Assembly: GCA_001683845.1 (NCBI GenBank)
Contig: LXQI01000037.1
Location: forward strand, 1,365-50,770
DNA length: 49,406 nt
From: Erythrobacter sp. ANT-B3C2
GTDB taxonomy: Bacteria; Pseudomonadota; Alphaproteobacteria; Sphingomonadales; Sphingomonadaceae
Reading direction: 5' to 3'
A program made the translations under genes and the position numbers. The notes under the pieces are model-generated. The model saw only the letters and a program-made list of their open reading frames with translations, did no database searches and was not told the DNA's origin. Below, piece by piece: positions 42,450 to 49,406 of this stretch (the stretch's first letter is position 1; each line of letters begins with the position of its first letter).

Positions 42450-43540
42450 GCGGGCGCGCCCTGCAAAGCCTGCTGGTGCAGCGGGCGCAGCACGGCGTCG
42501 ACCGTCTCGGCGCGCAATTCGTAAGTGTGCTCGGCCAGCACACGCTCCAGCGCCGCCCGGCCGATGGCGCGGGCGCGCTCGGGAGTGAGGCCGGCGAGCA
42601 GGTCGGCCACGTCCTGCCCGTCGCGGGCGACCAGCACTTCGGCATCGGGCTGCAGGAACTGCTCGATTCCTTCCCATGCGTCGGTGATCAGGCAGGCCGC
42701 CGCGCCCGCCGCCTCGAACACGCGGGTGGCGGGCGAGAAGCCGACATGCGCCATGCTGTCCCGCGCCACGTTCAGCACCGCCAGCGGCGTGCAGTTAAAG
42801 GCGTTGTGGCTGCCGGTGCCGACATGGCCAATCGCTTCCACATTCGCCGGCATCGCTTTATCGTGCCAGCCATTGCCCCCCAGCAGGAAGCGGCGCTCGG
42901 GCAGCAGCGCGGCGGGGCGCAGGAAGAACTCCTCAGCCCGCGCCTCGCGATCCGGCAGGCGGTTGGCGAGGAATCCGAGATCGGCGCTTAAGGCGGGCTC
43001 GGCCGGCACCGGGTGGTGGGTGGCCGGGTCGAGCGCGTTGTAGATCGGCACGCAATCACGCGCGCCGAACGCCCGGTAGGCCTCCACCACCGGCGGGCCG
43101 CCGCCATAGGTGAACACGAGATTGAGGTGGGGCAGCGCATGGCGCACCGGGTGATCGGCATCGGCGCGCATCTCGTCGAGCGTAGCGGCGGCATCGACAT
43201 CCCAGTAGATCCGCAGCGCATCCGCACGGGCTTCGCGCACGATGCCCTCCAACAACTCGCGATCGAACACGCCTACGCCGTTAGCCTTGACCAGCACATC
43301 CGCCGCGCCCGCCTCAGCCAGCACCGAGCGCAACCCCTCCTGCGTGGCGGAATAGACCACCGAACGGCACCATTCGGGCGGCGCGATGTCGCGGTGCTGC
43401 TGCCGGTCGAAGGCGTCGGGCTCGTAGAAGGTGATCGCATGGCCACGCTTTGCCAGCGCGTGGAGGATGCCGCGGTAGTAAGTCGCCGCGCCGTTCCAGT
43501 AGGAGGAGAGCAGGCTCGATCCGTAGAAGGCGATGTTCAT
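42446..43540 (-). CDS. CgeB-like glycosyltransferase (second of three paralogs)
   Basis: A 364-residue GT-B-type enzyme related to its two neighbours: MNIAFYGSSLLSSYWNGAAT at the start, TYYRGILHALAKRGHAITFY, and at the end RVFEAAGAAACLITDAWEGI with an acidic Glu for the donor. The middle has LVFTYGGGPPVVEAYRAFG. The N-terminal region keeps the tandem-paralog pattern (Ser-Ser-x-Trp-Asn-Gly) in place of the Rossmann glycine loop. It overlaps both neighbours by four bases (ATGA), so the three form one translational unit. Confidence 0.88.
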   Translation of the reverse strand: MNIAFYGSSLLSSYWNGAATYYRGILHALAKRGHAITFYEPDAFDRQQHRDIAPPEWCRSVVYSATQEGLRSVLAEAGAADVLVKANGVGVFDRELLEGIVREARADALRIYWDVDAAATLDEMRADADHPVRHALPHLNLVFTYGGGPPVVEAYRAFGARDCVPIYNALDPATHHPVPAEPALSADLGFLANRLPDREARAEEFFLRPAALLPERRFLLGGNGWHDKAMPANVEAIGHVGTGSHNAFNCTPLAVLNVARDSMAHVGFSPATRVFEAAGAAACLITDAWEGIEQFLQPDAEVLVARDGQDVADLLAGLTPERARAIGRAALERVLAEHTYELRAETVDAVLRPLHQQALQGAPA

Positions 43541-44649
43541 GGCGTGAGCGTCTCCATGTTCGCAACACCCAGCCGGGCCGCAATCGCCAGCAACTCGTCC
43601 ACCCGGTGCGCGCAGGTGTGCTTGGCAAGGATGGTGGCGAGCCCGCTGGCGGCGAGTTCCGCGCGCAGCGCCGGCTCGCGGGCGAGGACGGTGAGGTGGT
43701 GCTCCATCTGCTCGCCATCCTCCGCCACGAGGTAATCGCGGCCAGGGCGGAACAGCCCTTCCGCATCCTCCCATGGCGCGCTGACCAGCGGAATGCCGCA
43801 GGCGAGCGCCTCGAACACGCGGATGGTGGGGATACCCGGCAGGATGGTGGCGTAGAAGCGGCGGGGCACGTGGACGGTGGCGAGGTGTCGGGCGAAAATC
43901 TCCGGCGCGCGGGCGTTGGGCGCCCAGCCGTGATAATTTGCCGAATAGCGCGCAAGGGTGGCGAGCGCCTCCTCGGGGTAGCGGACGCCGTAAACGTCGA
44001 GCGGCAGGCCCGCGCACTGCGCGGGGGCGAACAGGAATTGCTCCAGCTCCTGCGTGCGTTCGCCGTCACCCCAATTGCCGATCCACACGAGGCCCCGGCG
44101 CTCCTGTTCCTCGGATGGCGGGTGGAACCGGCGGGTATCGGCCGCCTCGTGCCAGGTCCACACGCGGCTGCCCCAGCCCCACTTGCGGTAGACCTCGGAG
44201 AGCGCCTCCCCGAAGGCCAGCACCCCATCGTAGCCAGCGAGATCGAAAGCGCGCATCTCCTCGGGCGCGCTGACGGCGCGGTGGTGGGTATCGTGGAACA
44301 GCAGCGTGAAGCGCGCGCCGGCCCGGCGAGCGGCGCCAAGGCGGGCCACCAGCGAGGGCTCGTTCCACTCGTGCACGATCACCAGATCGGCATCGGCGGC
44401 CATTTGCACCGGGTCTGCATCGGGGGCGTAAGCGCTGGCCAACAGGCGGGGATAGAGGGTGCGGAAGGGGTGCAAACCAGCCTCGCCATGGTCCTTCAGC
44501 AGGTTGGCGAGGCTCCAGCTATTCTCCGGCTCGAAGGCCTGCACCCGGTGGCCGCGCTGCACCAGTTCGTCGAGCACGCCGCGTAGGAAATGGGCGTTGC
44601 CGTGGTTCCAGCACGAGGCCAACGAATGGGTGAAATAGGCGATCTTCAC
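43537..44649 (-). CDS. CgeB-like glycosyltransferase (first of three paralogs)
   Basis: A 370-residue GT-B-type enzyme opening MKIAYFTHSLASCWNHGNAH, FLRGVLDELVQRGHRVQAFE. Its C-terminal half contains GLVWIGNWGDGERTQELEQF, IPTIRVFEALACGIPLVSAP and WEDAEGLF, where a Glu after Phe contacts the nucleotide in this fold. It is the longest of the three and has a large N-terminal insert (HEWNEPSLVARLGAARRAG). It overlaps the next gene by ATGA and the upstream GT4 gene by four bases. Confidence 0.88.
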   Translation of the reverse strand: MKIAYFTHSLASCWNHGNAHFLRGVLDELVQRGHRVQAFEPENSWSLANLLKDHGEAGLHPFRTLYPRLLASAYAPDADPVQMAADADLVIVHEWNEPSLVARLGAARRAGARFTLLFHDTHHRAVSAPEEMRAFDLAGYDGVLAFGEALSEVYRKWGWGSRVWTWHEAADTRRFHPPSEEQERRGLVWIGNWGDGERTQELEQFLFAPAQCAGLPLDVYGVRYPEEALATLARYSANYHGWAPNARAPEIFARHLATVHVPRRFYATILPGIPTIRVFEALACGIPLVSAPWEDAEGLFRPGRDYLVAEDGEQMEHHLTVLAREPALRAELAASGLATILAKHTCAHRVDELLAIAARLGVANMETLTP

Positions 44650-45743
44650 GCGGCCACCTCCTGCGGGGCGAGCAGGCCCTCGTAGATCTGTACCATAGCT
44701 TCGGCGGTGGTCTGCGGGGTGTAGCGCACGGCGCGGCCGGCGGCGCGCTCGCCCAATTCGGCGCGCTTGAACGGGTGGGCGATAAGGTGCTCGATGGCGG
44801 CGGCGAAACCGTTCCCGTCATCTGACGGGACGAACAGGGCGGCGCCGTCCCACAGCTCGCGGAAGGTGGCGATGTCGGCGAGGACCAGGGCGCAGCCGGC
44901 CTGCGCCGCCTCCAGCACCGCTAGGCCGAAGGGTTCGAACGAGGCGGCGGAGACGAACACCGGCCGGCGGGCGAGCAGCGCCCCCACCGCCGCGCTATCG
45001 ATCTGGCCCAGCGCCTGCAGGTGGCGGGGGGCGAAGTGCTCGCCATGGGGGCCGGTGGCCGCACCCACCGCGAGGAAGGGGTGCGGCAGGCGCGCGGCGG
45101 TGCGATCGAGCAAAGCGGCGTTTTTCACCGGGTCCCACAAACGGCCAACGGTAAGTGCGGCATCTAGCAGCGGGCTGGCAGGGGCGAGAGACGGGCTGCG
45201 GCCATTGTGCACCACCAGCGGCGGGGCGGGCAGGGCGTAGGTGTGGCGGATGGTCTCCGCAAAAGCGGCGCTCGGCGCGACCAGCGCTTCGGCAGCTGTG
45301 AGGCCGCGCACCATCAGCCGCCGGTGCCATTCGAACGACTCGGGCAGCGGCTGTTCGCGCGCCGCCGGCCACCAACTGGCGACGCAGCCATGCGTCGCTG
45401 CTACCAGCGGCACGGGGAACGCCGCCGCACCCCCCAGCGTGGGCATGTTGCAATGGACCAGATCGACCCGTTCGCGCCGGGCGAGGTCTGACAATGCATG
45501 CGCGGAGGCCACCACCGGCTCGGGCCCGTCGCACAGCCAATCGAGCGGGAGGCCGGTCTCGACCATCGCCAGCCCGGGCACCTGTGCGGCTTGGCGCTGA
45601 TCCGCGCTCGGCGCCGGGCCGAACACAGCGAGAGTGACGCGGTACCTCGTGGCGCAGAGCGCCGCGGATAGGTCGGTGGCATATTGCCACACGCCGCCCA
45701 CCGCATCGGCGGTCATCAGGATATGCCGCGCACGCTCCATCAT
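44646..45743 (-). CDS. GT4-family glycosyltransferase
   Basis: A 365-residue GT-B glycosyltransferase. The N-terminal Rossmann domain opens ILMTADAVGGVWQYATDLS, with VDLVHCNMPTLGG. The C-terminal domain holds AALTVGRLWDPVKNAALLDR, and ASFEPFGLAVLEAAQAGCAL with the Glu-x7-Glu donor-binding motif. The general type is GT4 (retaining). It is distinct from the three CgeB-like enzymes. It overlaps the first of them by four bases (ATGA) and lies 22 bases after the epimerase gene. Start: Met-Met at 45743. Confidence 0.93.
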   Translation of the reverse strand: MMERARHILMTADAVGGVWQYATDLSAALCATRYRVTLAVFGPAPSADQRQAAQVPGLAMVETGLPLDWLCDGPEPVVASAHALSDLARRERVDLVHCNMPTLGGAAAFPVPLVAATHGCVASWWPAAREQPLPESFEWHRRLMVRGLTAAEALVAPSAAFAETIRHTYALPAPPLVVHNGRSPSLAPASPLLDAALTVGRLWDPVKNAALLDRTAARLPHPFLAVGAATGPHGEHFAPRHLQALGQIDSAAVGALLARRPVFVSAASFEPFGLAVLEAAQAGCALVLADIATFRELWDGAALFVPSDDGNGFAAAIEHLIAHPFKRAELGERAAGRAVRYTPQTTAEAMVQIYEGLLAPQEVAA

Positions 45744-45765
45744 GTCCGCACCACCAAGGCGATCG

Positions 45766-46869
45766 TCACAGCAAGGCGGCCTGCTTCGGGCGCTCCTGCG
45801 GCAGGCTCAGCGGCAGGCCGCGCTCTTCGCTAAGCCAGTGGGCGAGATCGCGCAGACCTTCGTGCCAGTGCTTGCGCGGCGAGAGCCCGAGTGCCGCATC
45901 GATGCGGCGCGTATCGGCAACGAACCAACGTTGGTCGCCCGGGCGCCACCTCGCGAACTCGACCGTCGGTTCGCGCCCGACGATGGTGCCGATCTCCTCG
46001 ATCAGACCGAGCAAGCTCACTGCATTGGCCGGCCCGCCGCCCCAGTTGAAGGCGCGCCCGGCAATACTGTCGATCCCGCGGAGGGCGGCCAAATAGGCCG
46101 TGCAGGTATCGCCCACGTCACAGATGTCGCGCACCTGCCTTCCATCGCCGAACAGGGTGATCGGGTGACCTTCCAGCGCGCGGATCAGGAAATGTGCGAC
46201 CCAGCCCTGGTCTTCGGTGCCCATCTGCCGCTGGCCGTAGATGCAGCTCATCCGCAGCACCGCCGCGCGCAGCCCAAAGCTGCGGGCGTAATCCAGCACA
46301 TATTGATCGGCCGCCCCCTTGGAGCAGCCATACGGCGTGTGGAAATCCAGCGGTTGTGCCTCGGAGACGCCGTATATCGCCAGCGCATGCTCTTCCGGGA
46401 CATGGCCCTCGCCGGACGGACGCATGGCGTATTCGGCGAGATCGCCATAGACCTTGTTGGTCGAGGCGAAGATCACCGGAGCCTGCGGGACGTGGCGCCG
46501 GATCGCCTCCAGCAGGTGGAACGTGCCCAGGATGTTGATCTCCAGATCGCTCCGGGGGTCGTCCATGCTGGTGGTCACCGCGACCTGCGCCGCGAGGTGG
46601 AAGGCGCCGGCAATGCCCCGTGTCGCTGCATCCAGCGCCGACGCATCGCGAATATCGGCCAGCAACGGCTCGATCAGCGCGCCGTGGCGGGCGCGCAGCC
46701 ATTCGAGATTGCCGGCGACACCGGCGCGGGCAAGCGAATCGAAAATGCGCACGCGGCGCCCTTCGCCGGCCAGCCGATGGGCCAGGTTGGAGCCGATGAA
46801 GCCGGCCCCGCCGGTGATCAGGATCGGCCCCTCGTCTGGGACCGCGTGCAGAGGCTCGCCAAGGCTCAT
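45766..46869 (-). CDS. NAD-dependent epimerase (CDP-paratose/tyvelose 2-epimerase-like)
   Basis: A 367-residue extended short-chain dehydrogenase/reductase. NAD binding: ILITGGAGFIGSNLAHRL. Catalytic pair Tyr-x3-Lys in YGCSKGAADQYV, preceded by the Thr/Asn pair in FASTNKVYGD. The segment STNKVYGD and the C-terminal WGGGPANAVSLLGL resemble RfbE-type CDP-tyvelose 2-epimerases. The substrate is uncertain, and no CDP-sugar synthesis genes are in the window. Its ATG overlaps the end of the previous epimerase gene. It probably supplies a modified hexose for the glycosyltransferases downstream. Confidence 0.9.
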   Translation of the reverse strand: MSLGEPLHAVPDEGPILITGGAGFIGSNLAHRLAGEGRRVRIFDSLARAGVAGNLEWLRARHGALIEPLLADIRDASALDAATRGIAGAFHLAAQVAVTTSMDDPRSDLEINILGTFHLLEAIRRHVPQAPVIFASTNKVYGDLAEYAMRPSGEGHVPEEHALAIYGVSEAQPLDFHTPYGCSKGAADQYVLDYARSFGLRAAVLRMSCIYGQRQMGTEDQGWVAHFLIRALEGHPITLFGDGRQVRDICDVGDTCTAYLAALRGIDSIAGRAFNWGGGPANAVSLLGLIEEIGTIVGREPTVEFARWRPGDQRWFVADTRRIDAALGLSPRKHWHEGLRDLAHWLSEERGLPLSLPQERPKQAALL

Positions 46870-47993
46870 GCTACCAACCCGCGCGCTTCGAGTTCGCCGC
46901 GCGCCTCCGCCACGCGATCATCGGCGGTCTGCGTCGCGACCCATCCGGCCAGCACCGCCAGCCCTTCGGCAAAGTCCTCCTGCGCAGCGAAGCCCAGCGT
47001 ATTGCGCGAAAGCGTGGTGTCGCAGAAGCAGTGGCGGATATCGCCAGTGCGAGCCTTGCCCACAATCTCGGGCTCGATGGCATTGCGGCCCATCGCCCGA
47101 GCGAGTTCGTTGGCGACCTCGCGCACCGAGCGATCATGGCCCGAGCCGATGTTGAACGTGCCGCCCGCCGCCTTCGGCAGGAACAGCGCCTCCGCAAAGG
47201 CGCGGGCGACATCGTTCACATGCACGAAATCGCGCCGCTGTTCGCCATCCTCGAAGATCATCGGCGGCTGGCCGTTGAGCAGGCGCGAGGCGAAGATCGC
47301 CAGCACGCCGGTGTAGGGGTTCGAGAGCGCCTGGCCCGGCCCGTAAACGTTGAACAACCGCAGGCACACGCTCTCCATGCCATAGGGCTGGGCCATGATG
47401 TGGGTGGTGCGCTCCTGCACGAACTTGTTGAGCGCGTAGATCGAGGAGAGGCTCGGCTGCTTCCATTCGGGCGTGGCGACGGGGGCGAGCGGGCGCCCCT
47501 GCGCATCGAGCGGATCCCAGGTGGCCTGCCCGTCGCGCAGGCGGCCGCGCTCCGCATCCTGCACCAGCGCGCCATCCTCATCGCGGTAAAGGCCTTCGCC
47601 GTAGATGCTCATCGAGGAGGCGGTGACCACCCGGCGGACGGGCGAATCGATCAGCCGCTCGAACAGCACCGCGGTGCCGACATCGTTGGTGGAGGTATAG
47701 CGCTCCACCTCGTACATCGACTGGCCCACCCCCACCTCGGCGGCGAGGTGAACCACGCTGTCCACACCGCGCAATGCTTTTGCCACCCGGTCGCCATCGC
47801 GCACATCGGCGTGGATCAGCTCCACTTCGGGCGAGAGGCCTTCGGGGAGGGCGGCCTCGCGGGCGGCGGGGCCGTGGACTTGTTCGATGAGGCTGTCGAG
47901 CACCCGCACCCGGTGGCCGCGGCGCAGCAATTCGGCGCAGACGGCCTTGCCGATAAAGCCGGCGCCGCCGGTAACCAATACGTGTTCGCTCAT
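46866..47993 (-). CDS. NAD-dependent epimerase/dehydratase (dTDP-rhamnose 4-epimerase-like)
   Basis: A 375-residue extended SDR enzyme: VLVTGGAGFIGKAVCAELL at the N-terminus, HLAAEVGVGQSMYEVER, SSMSIYGEG (catalytic Ser), YALNKFVQERTT (Tyr-x3-Lys) and RLFNVYGPGQALSNPYTG. The insert before the active site (ATPEWKQPSLSSIY) is typical of the sugar 4-epimerase subgroup. I use the ATG at 47993; an in-frame TTG directly before it is not needed. It starts the coupled part of the operon, with GGGGG ahead of the start codon. A 129-base gap to DUF6165 may hold an internal promoter. Confidence 0.9.
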   Translation of the reverse strand: MSEHVLVTGGAGFIGKAVCAELLRRGHRVRVLDSLIEQVHGPAAREAALPEGLSPEVELIHADVRDGDRVAKALRGVDSVVHLAAEVGVGQSMYEVERYTSTNDVGTAVLFERLIDSPVRRVVTASSMSIYGEGLYRDEDGALVQDAERGRLRDGQATWDPLDAQGRPLAPVATPEWKQPSLSSIYALNKFVQERTTHIMAQPYGMESVCLRLFNVYGPGQALSNPYTGVLAIFASRLLNGQPPMIFEDGEQRRDFVHVNDVARAFAEALFLPKAAGGTFNIGSGHDRSVREVANELARAMGRNAIEPEIVGKARTGDIRHCFCDTTLSRNTLGFAAQEDFAEGLAVLAGWVATQTADDRVAEARGELEARGLVA

Positions 47994-48122
47994 CAAACCC
48001 CCAAATCAAGCGCGTGTGAGGCGCGCCGGTCGTGCCGTTTGCCCCGCCGGCATCTGGAATGAACCACCGGTCGGTCGACCGGCGCAATGTTGGGAATGCT
48101 TCTTGTTGTTCTATGTTCCAGC

Positions 48123-48611
48123 TCAAGCGGCCTGAGCGATCGCCGGGGCGATGGCCGGAGCCGCGCAGGTGGCAACACCCCGCGCGCCGGTTTCCGCCGC
48201 GACAAGCGGCGGCTCGGCAGCCGACCAATAGCTCTTCTCCTCCACCAGTTCCGAGCCGAGGATGGCATTGATCTCGCGCTTGATCGCCGCGCGGGCATCG
48301 TTCTCATGGTAGACCGCGCGCGCCAGGCGGATAAAATGGCGGCCGAAGCGCGCTTGCGCATCCTCCTGCCGGATCGCATCCTCGATGTCCCACAATCGCT
48401 GGTTCACCGCTCTCAGCGCGACGAGCAGCGGTTGTACCCCGGAGTGCGCCAGCACCTCGGTGGCAGCGGCGTGGAGCAGCGCCTGTTCGCGCGCGATGTT
48501 GGCACGGGCAGCGGGGCTGGCGATGCGCTGTGCCTTGATCTCGAGAATGGTAAGCTTGTCGAGCAGCTCACCCCACGAGACAGGAACGGACGGGCTCTGC
48601 AAGGCGGTCAA
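48123..48611 (-). CDS. DUF6165 family protein
   Basis: A 162-residue helical protein with the family core VSWGELLDKLTILEIKAQRI, an Asp-Ala-Gln-Ala segment, and FIRLARAVYHENDARAAIKR. The C-terminal tail is Ala-rich. Function is unknown; homologues occur beside glycosyltransferase genes. No ATG is available. The start is probably the TTG at 48611, with AAGGAG 8 bases upstream, inside the 3' end of the preceding gene (overlap of 44 bases); a farther TTG at 48647 is the alternative. The neighbouring glycan genes support a link to polysaccharide modification. Confidence 0.8.
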   Translation of the reverse strand: MTALQSPSVPVSWGELLDKLTILEIKAQRIASPAARANIAREQALLHAAATEVLAHSGVQPLLVALRAVNQRLWDIEDAIRQEDAQARFGRHFIRLARAVYHENDARAAIKREINAILGSELVEEKSYWSAAEPPLVAAETGARGVATCAAPAIAPAIAQAA

Positions 48612-49406
48612 TGGCGGGGGCTCCTTGGGTTTGGGGAAAGGCGACAAGATCGTGCTCGACCATGGCGATGACCGCCTCCCAGTCGCCCGGGCAGGGCTGG
48701 TGATAGAGGCGCATGGACGGATACCAGGGGGTGGCGCGCGCGCCCGGCACCCACCGCCAGTCCGGCGCGTGCTGCAGCAGCAGCCAGGTGGGGCGGCCGA
48801 GCGCGCCGGCGAGATGCGCGATCATCGTATCGACCGTGATGACCAGATCGAGCGCGGCCACCAGCGCGGCGGTGGCGATGATGTCGAGCGGGCACCCTTG
48901 CGGGTTGCCAACCGGCAGCGTGCTGGGTGCGGCCACCAACGTGAGGCAGGCGTGGCGTTGGCAGATCGGGCGCAGCAATTCGGCCGCCAGGTCGCGGCCC
49001 GCGTCCCAGGCGCCCGAGGCGTGGCACAGGCCGACCGTGGAGGTGGACAGCGGCGCCGCCGGCTGGGCGTGCAGATAGGGCGGCGGCGCGGCGCCGGGCG
49101 GGGCGCGCAGCACGAAGCCCAGCTCGGTGATCTCGATGTCGCAATCGCTGGCGGGCGCCGGATGGGCCGGGTCGAACGGCAGCAGCCGGGCGATGCCGGC
49201 GAAGCTGGCGAACAGCGGCAGCAGATGGCGCGGCGCCTCCAGCGTCACCGAGGCGGCGCGCTGGGCGAGCAGCGGCAGATAGCGGGCGAACTGGATCGTA
49301 TCGCCCAGCCCGCGGTGGCAGCGCACGAGAACCTGGCGGCCGTCGGGCGCCTGCCCGTCCCACACCCGCCGCAAATGGAGGGGCTGGCGCGGATGGTGGC
49401 TTGTGG
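48568..49406 (-). CDS. GT9-like glycosyltransferase, 5' end outside the window
   Basis: The frame is open to the right edge of the window, so the N-terminus is missing. The visible 279 residues contain VRCHRGLGDTIQFARYLPLL (the GT9/heptosyltransferase-like donor loop). A later part reads ALDLVITVDTMIAHLAGALG, followed by RPTWLLLQHAPDWRW, a signature of TPR-linked GT9-type enzymes. Typical relatives have N-terminal TPR repeats that would lie beyond 49406. It is the most upstream gene of the minus-strand glycan operon seen here, and its 3' end overlaps the DUF6165 start. Confidence 0.85.
   Translation of the reverse strand, partial: TSHHPRQPLHLRRVWDGQAPDGRQVLVRCHRGLGDTIQFARYLPLLAQRAASVTLEAPRHLLPLFASFAGIARLLPFDPAHPAPASDCDIEITELGFVLRAPPGAAPPPYLHAQPAAPLSTSTVGLCHASGAWDAGRDLAAELLRPICQRHACLTLVAAPSTLPVGNPQGCPLDIIATAALVAALDLVITVDTMIAHLAGALGRPTWLLLQHAPDWRWVPGARATPWYPSMRLYHQPCPGDWEAVIAMVEHDLVAFPQTQGAPAIDRLAEPVRSCLVG

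Overview
The window is about 49.4 kb of GC-rich DNA. Its gene content points to an alphaproteobacterium of the order Sphingomonadales, with the Erythrobacter/Porphyrobacter/Sphingomonas group most likely. The basis is the lepB-rnc-era order, aroK-aroB next to xerD and accA, a GTG-started alphaproteobacterial-type ahcY, an EL222-like LOV-HTH photoreceptor, and promoter sequences matching the alphaproteobacterial general-stress sigma factor EcfG. The genus is inferred. No phage, IS element, CRISPR array or rRNA was recognised.

Layout. Positions 1-1.3 kb are visibly poorer in GC than the rest and hold two small genes (YjbR family, VOC family) and a frameshifted TonB C-terminal remnant. From 1.4 to 18.4 kb lies a mostly housekeeping block: era, rnc, lepB (minus strand), pgi, a frameshifted acyltransferase, a DEAD-box helicase, gor, DUF488, DUF421, aroB/aroK (minus), a small membrane protein coupled to a proline-rich exported protein, xerD, accA and an M48/LysM metallopeptidase lipoprotein. 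From 18.5 to 19.6 kb are two Flp-type pilins (one with a damaged start), a MutT-type Nudix hydrolase and tRNA-Arg(ACG). From 20 to 30.6 kb are a fasciclin protein, the LOV-HTH regulator, VanZ-like, hemerythrin, phospholipase D, folE, a divergent murA, a GT-C-like membrane protein with a frameshift, a Prx5-type peroxiredoxin, ahcY and a YdeI-family gene. From 30.6 to 37.7 kb the window is gene-poor and accessory: small lipoprotein and membrane peptides, an OmpA-domain protein, a BNR-like lipoprotein beside a TonB-dependent receptor remnant, and a DUF892 gene. From 37.7 kb to the right edge is a surface-polysaccharide region. It holds a GT2-GtrA fusion, a membrane/spermidine-synthase fusion, and a tightly overlapping minus-strand operon of four glycosyltransferases (three of them CgeB-like and related to each other), two NAD-dependent sugar epimerases, DUF6165 and a GT9-like protein cut by the window edge.

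Two cross-cutting observations stand out. First, four sequences fit the EcfG promoter (GGAAC-N16-[CG]GTT). They lie before the hemerythrin gene, an OmpA-like gene, a DUF892 gene and a 48-residue membrane peptide, so part of the 22-37 kb region looks like an unrecorded piece of the general stress regulon. Second, six genes carry frame breaks, and five of these are net losses of one base, many beside short G/C runs. They may be true decay or consensus errors, and should be resolved from reads before any gene is called dead.
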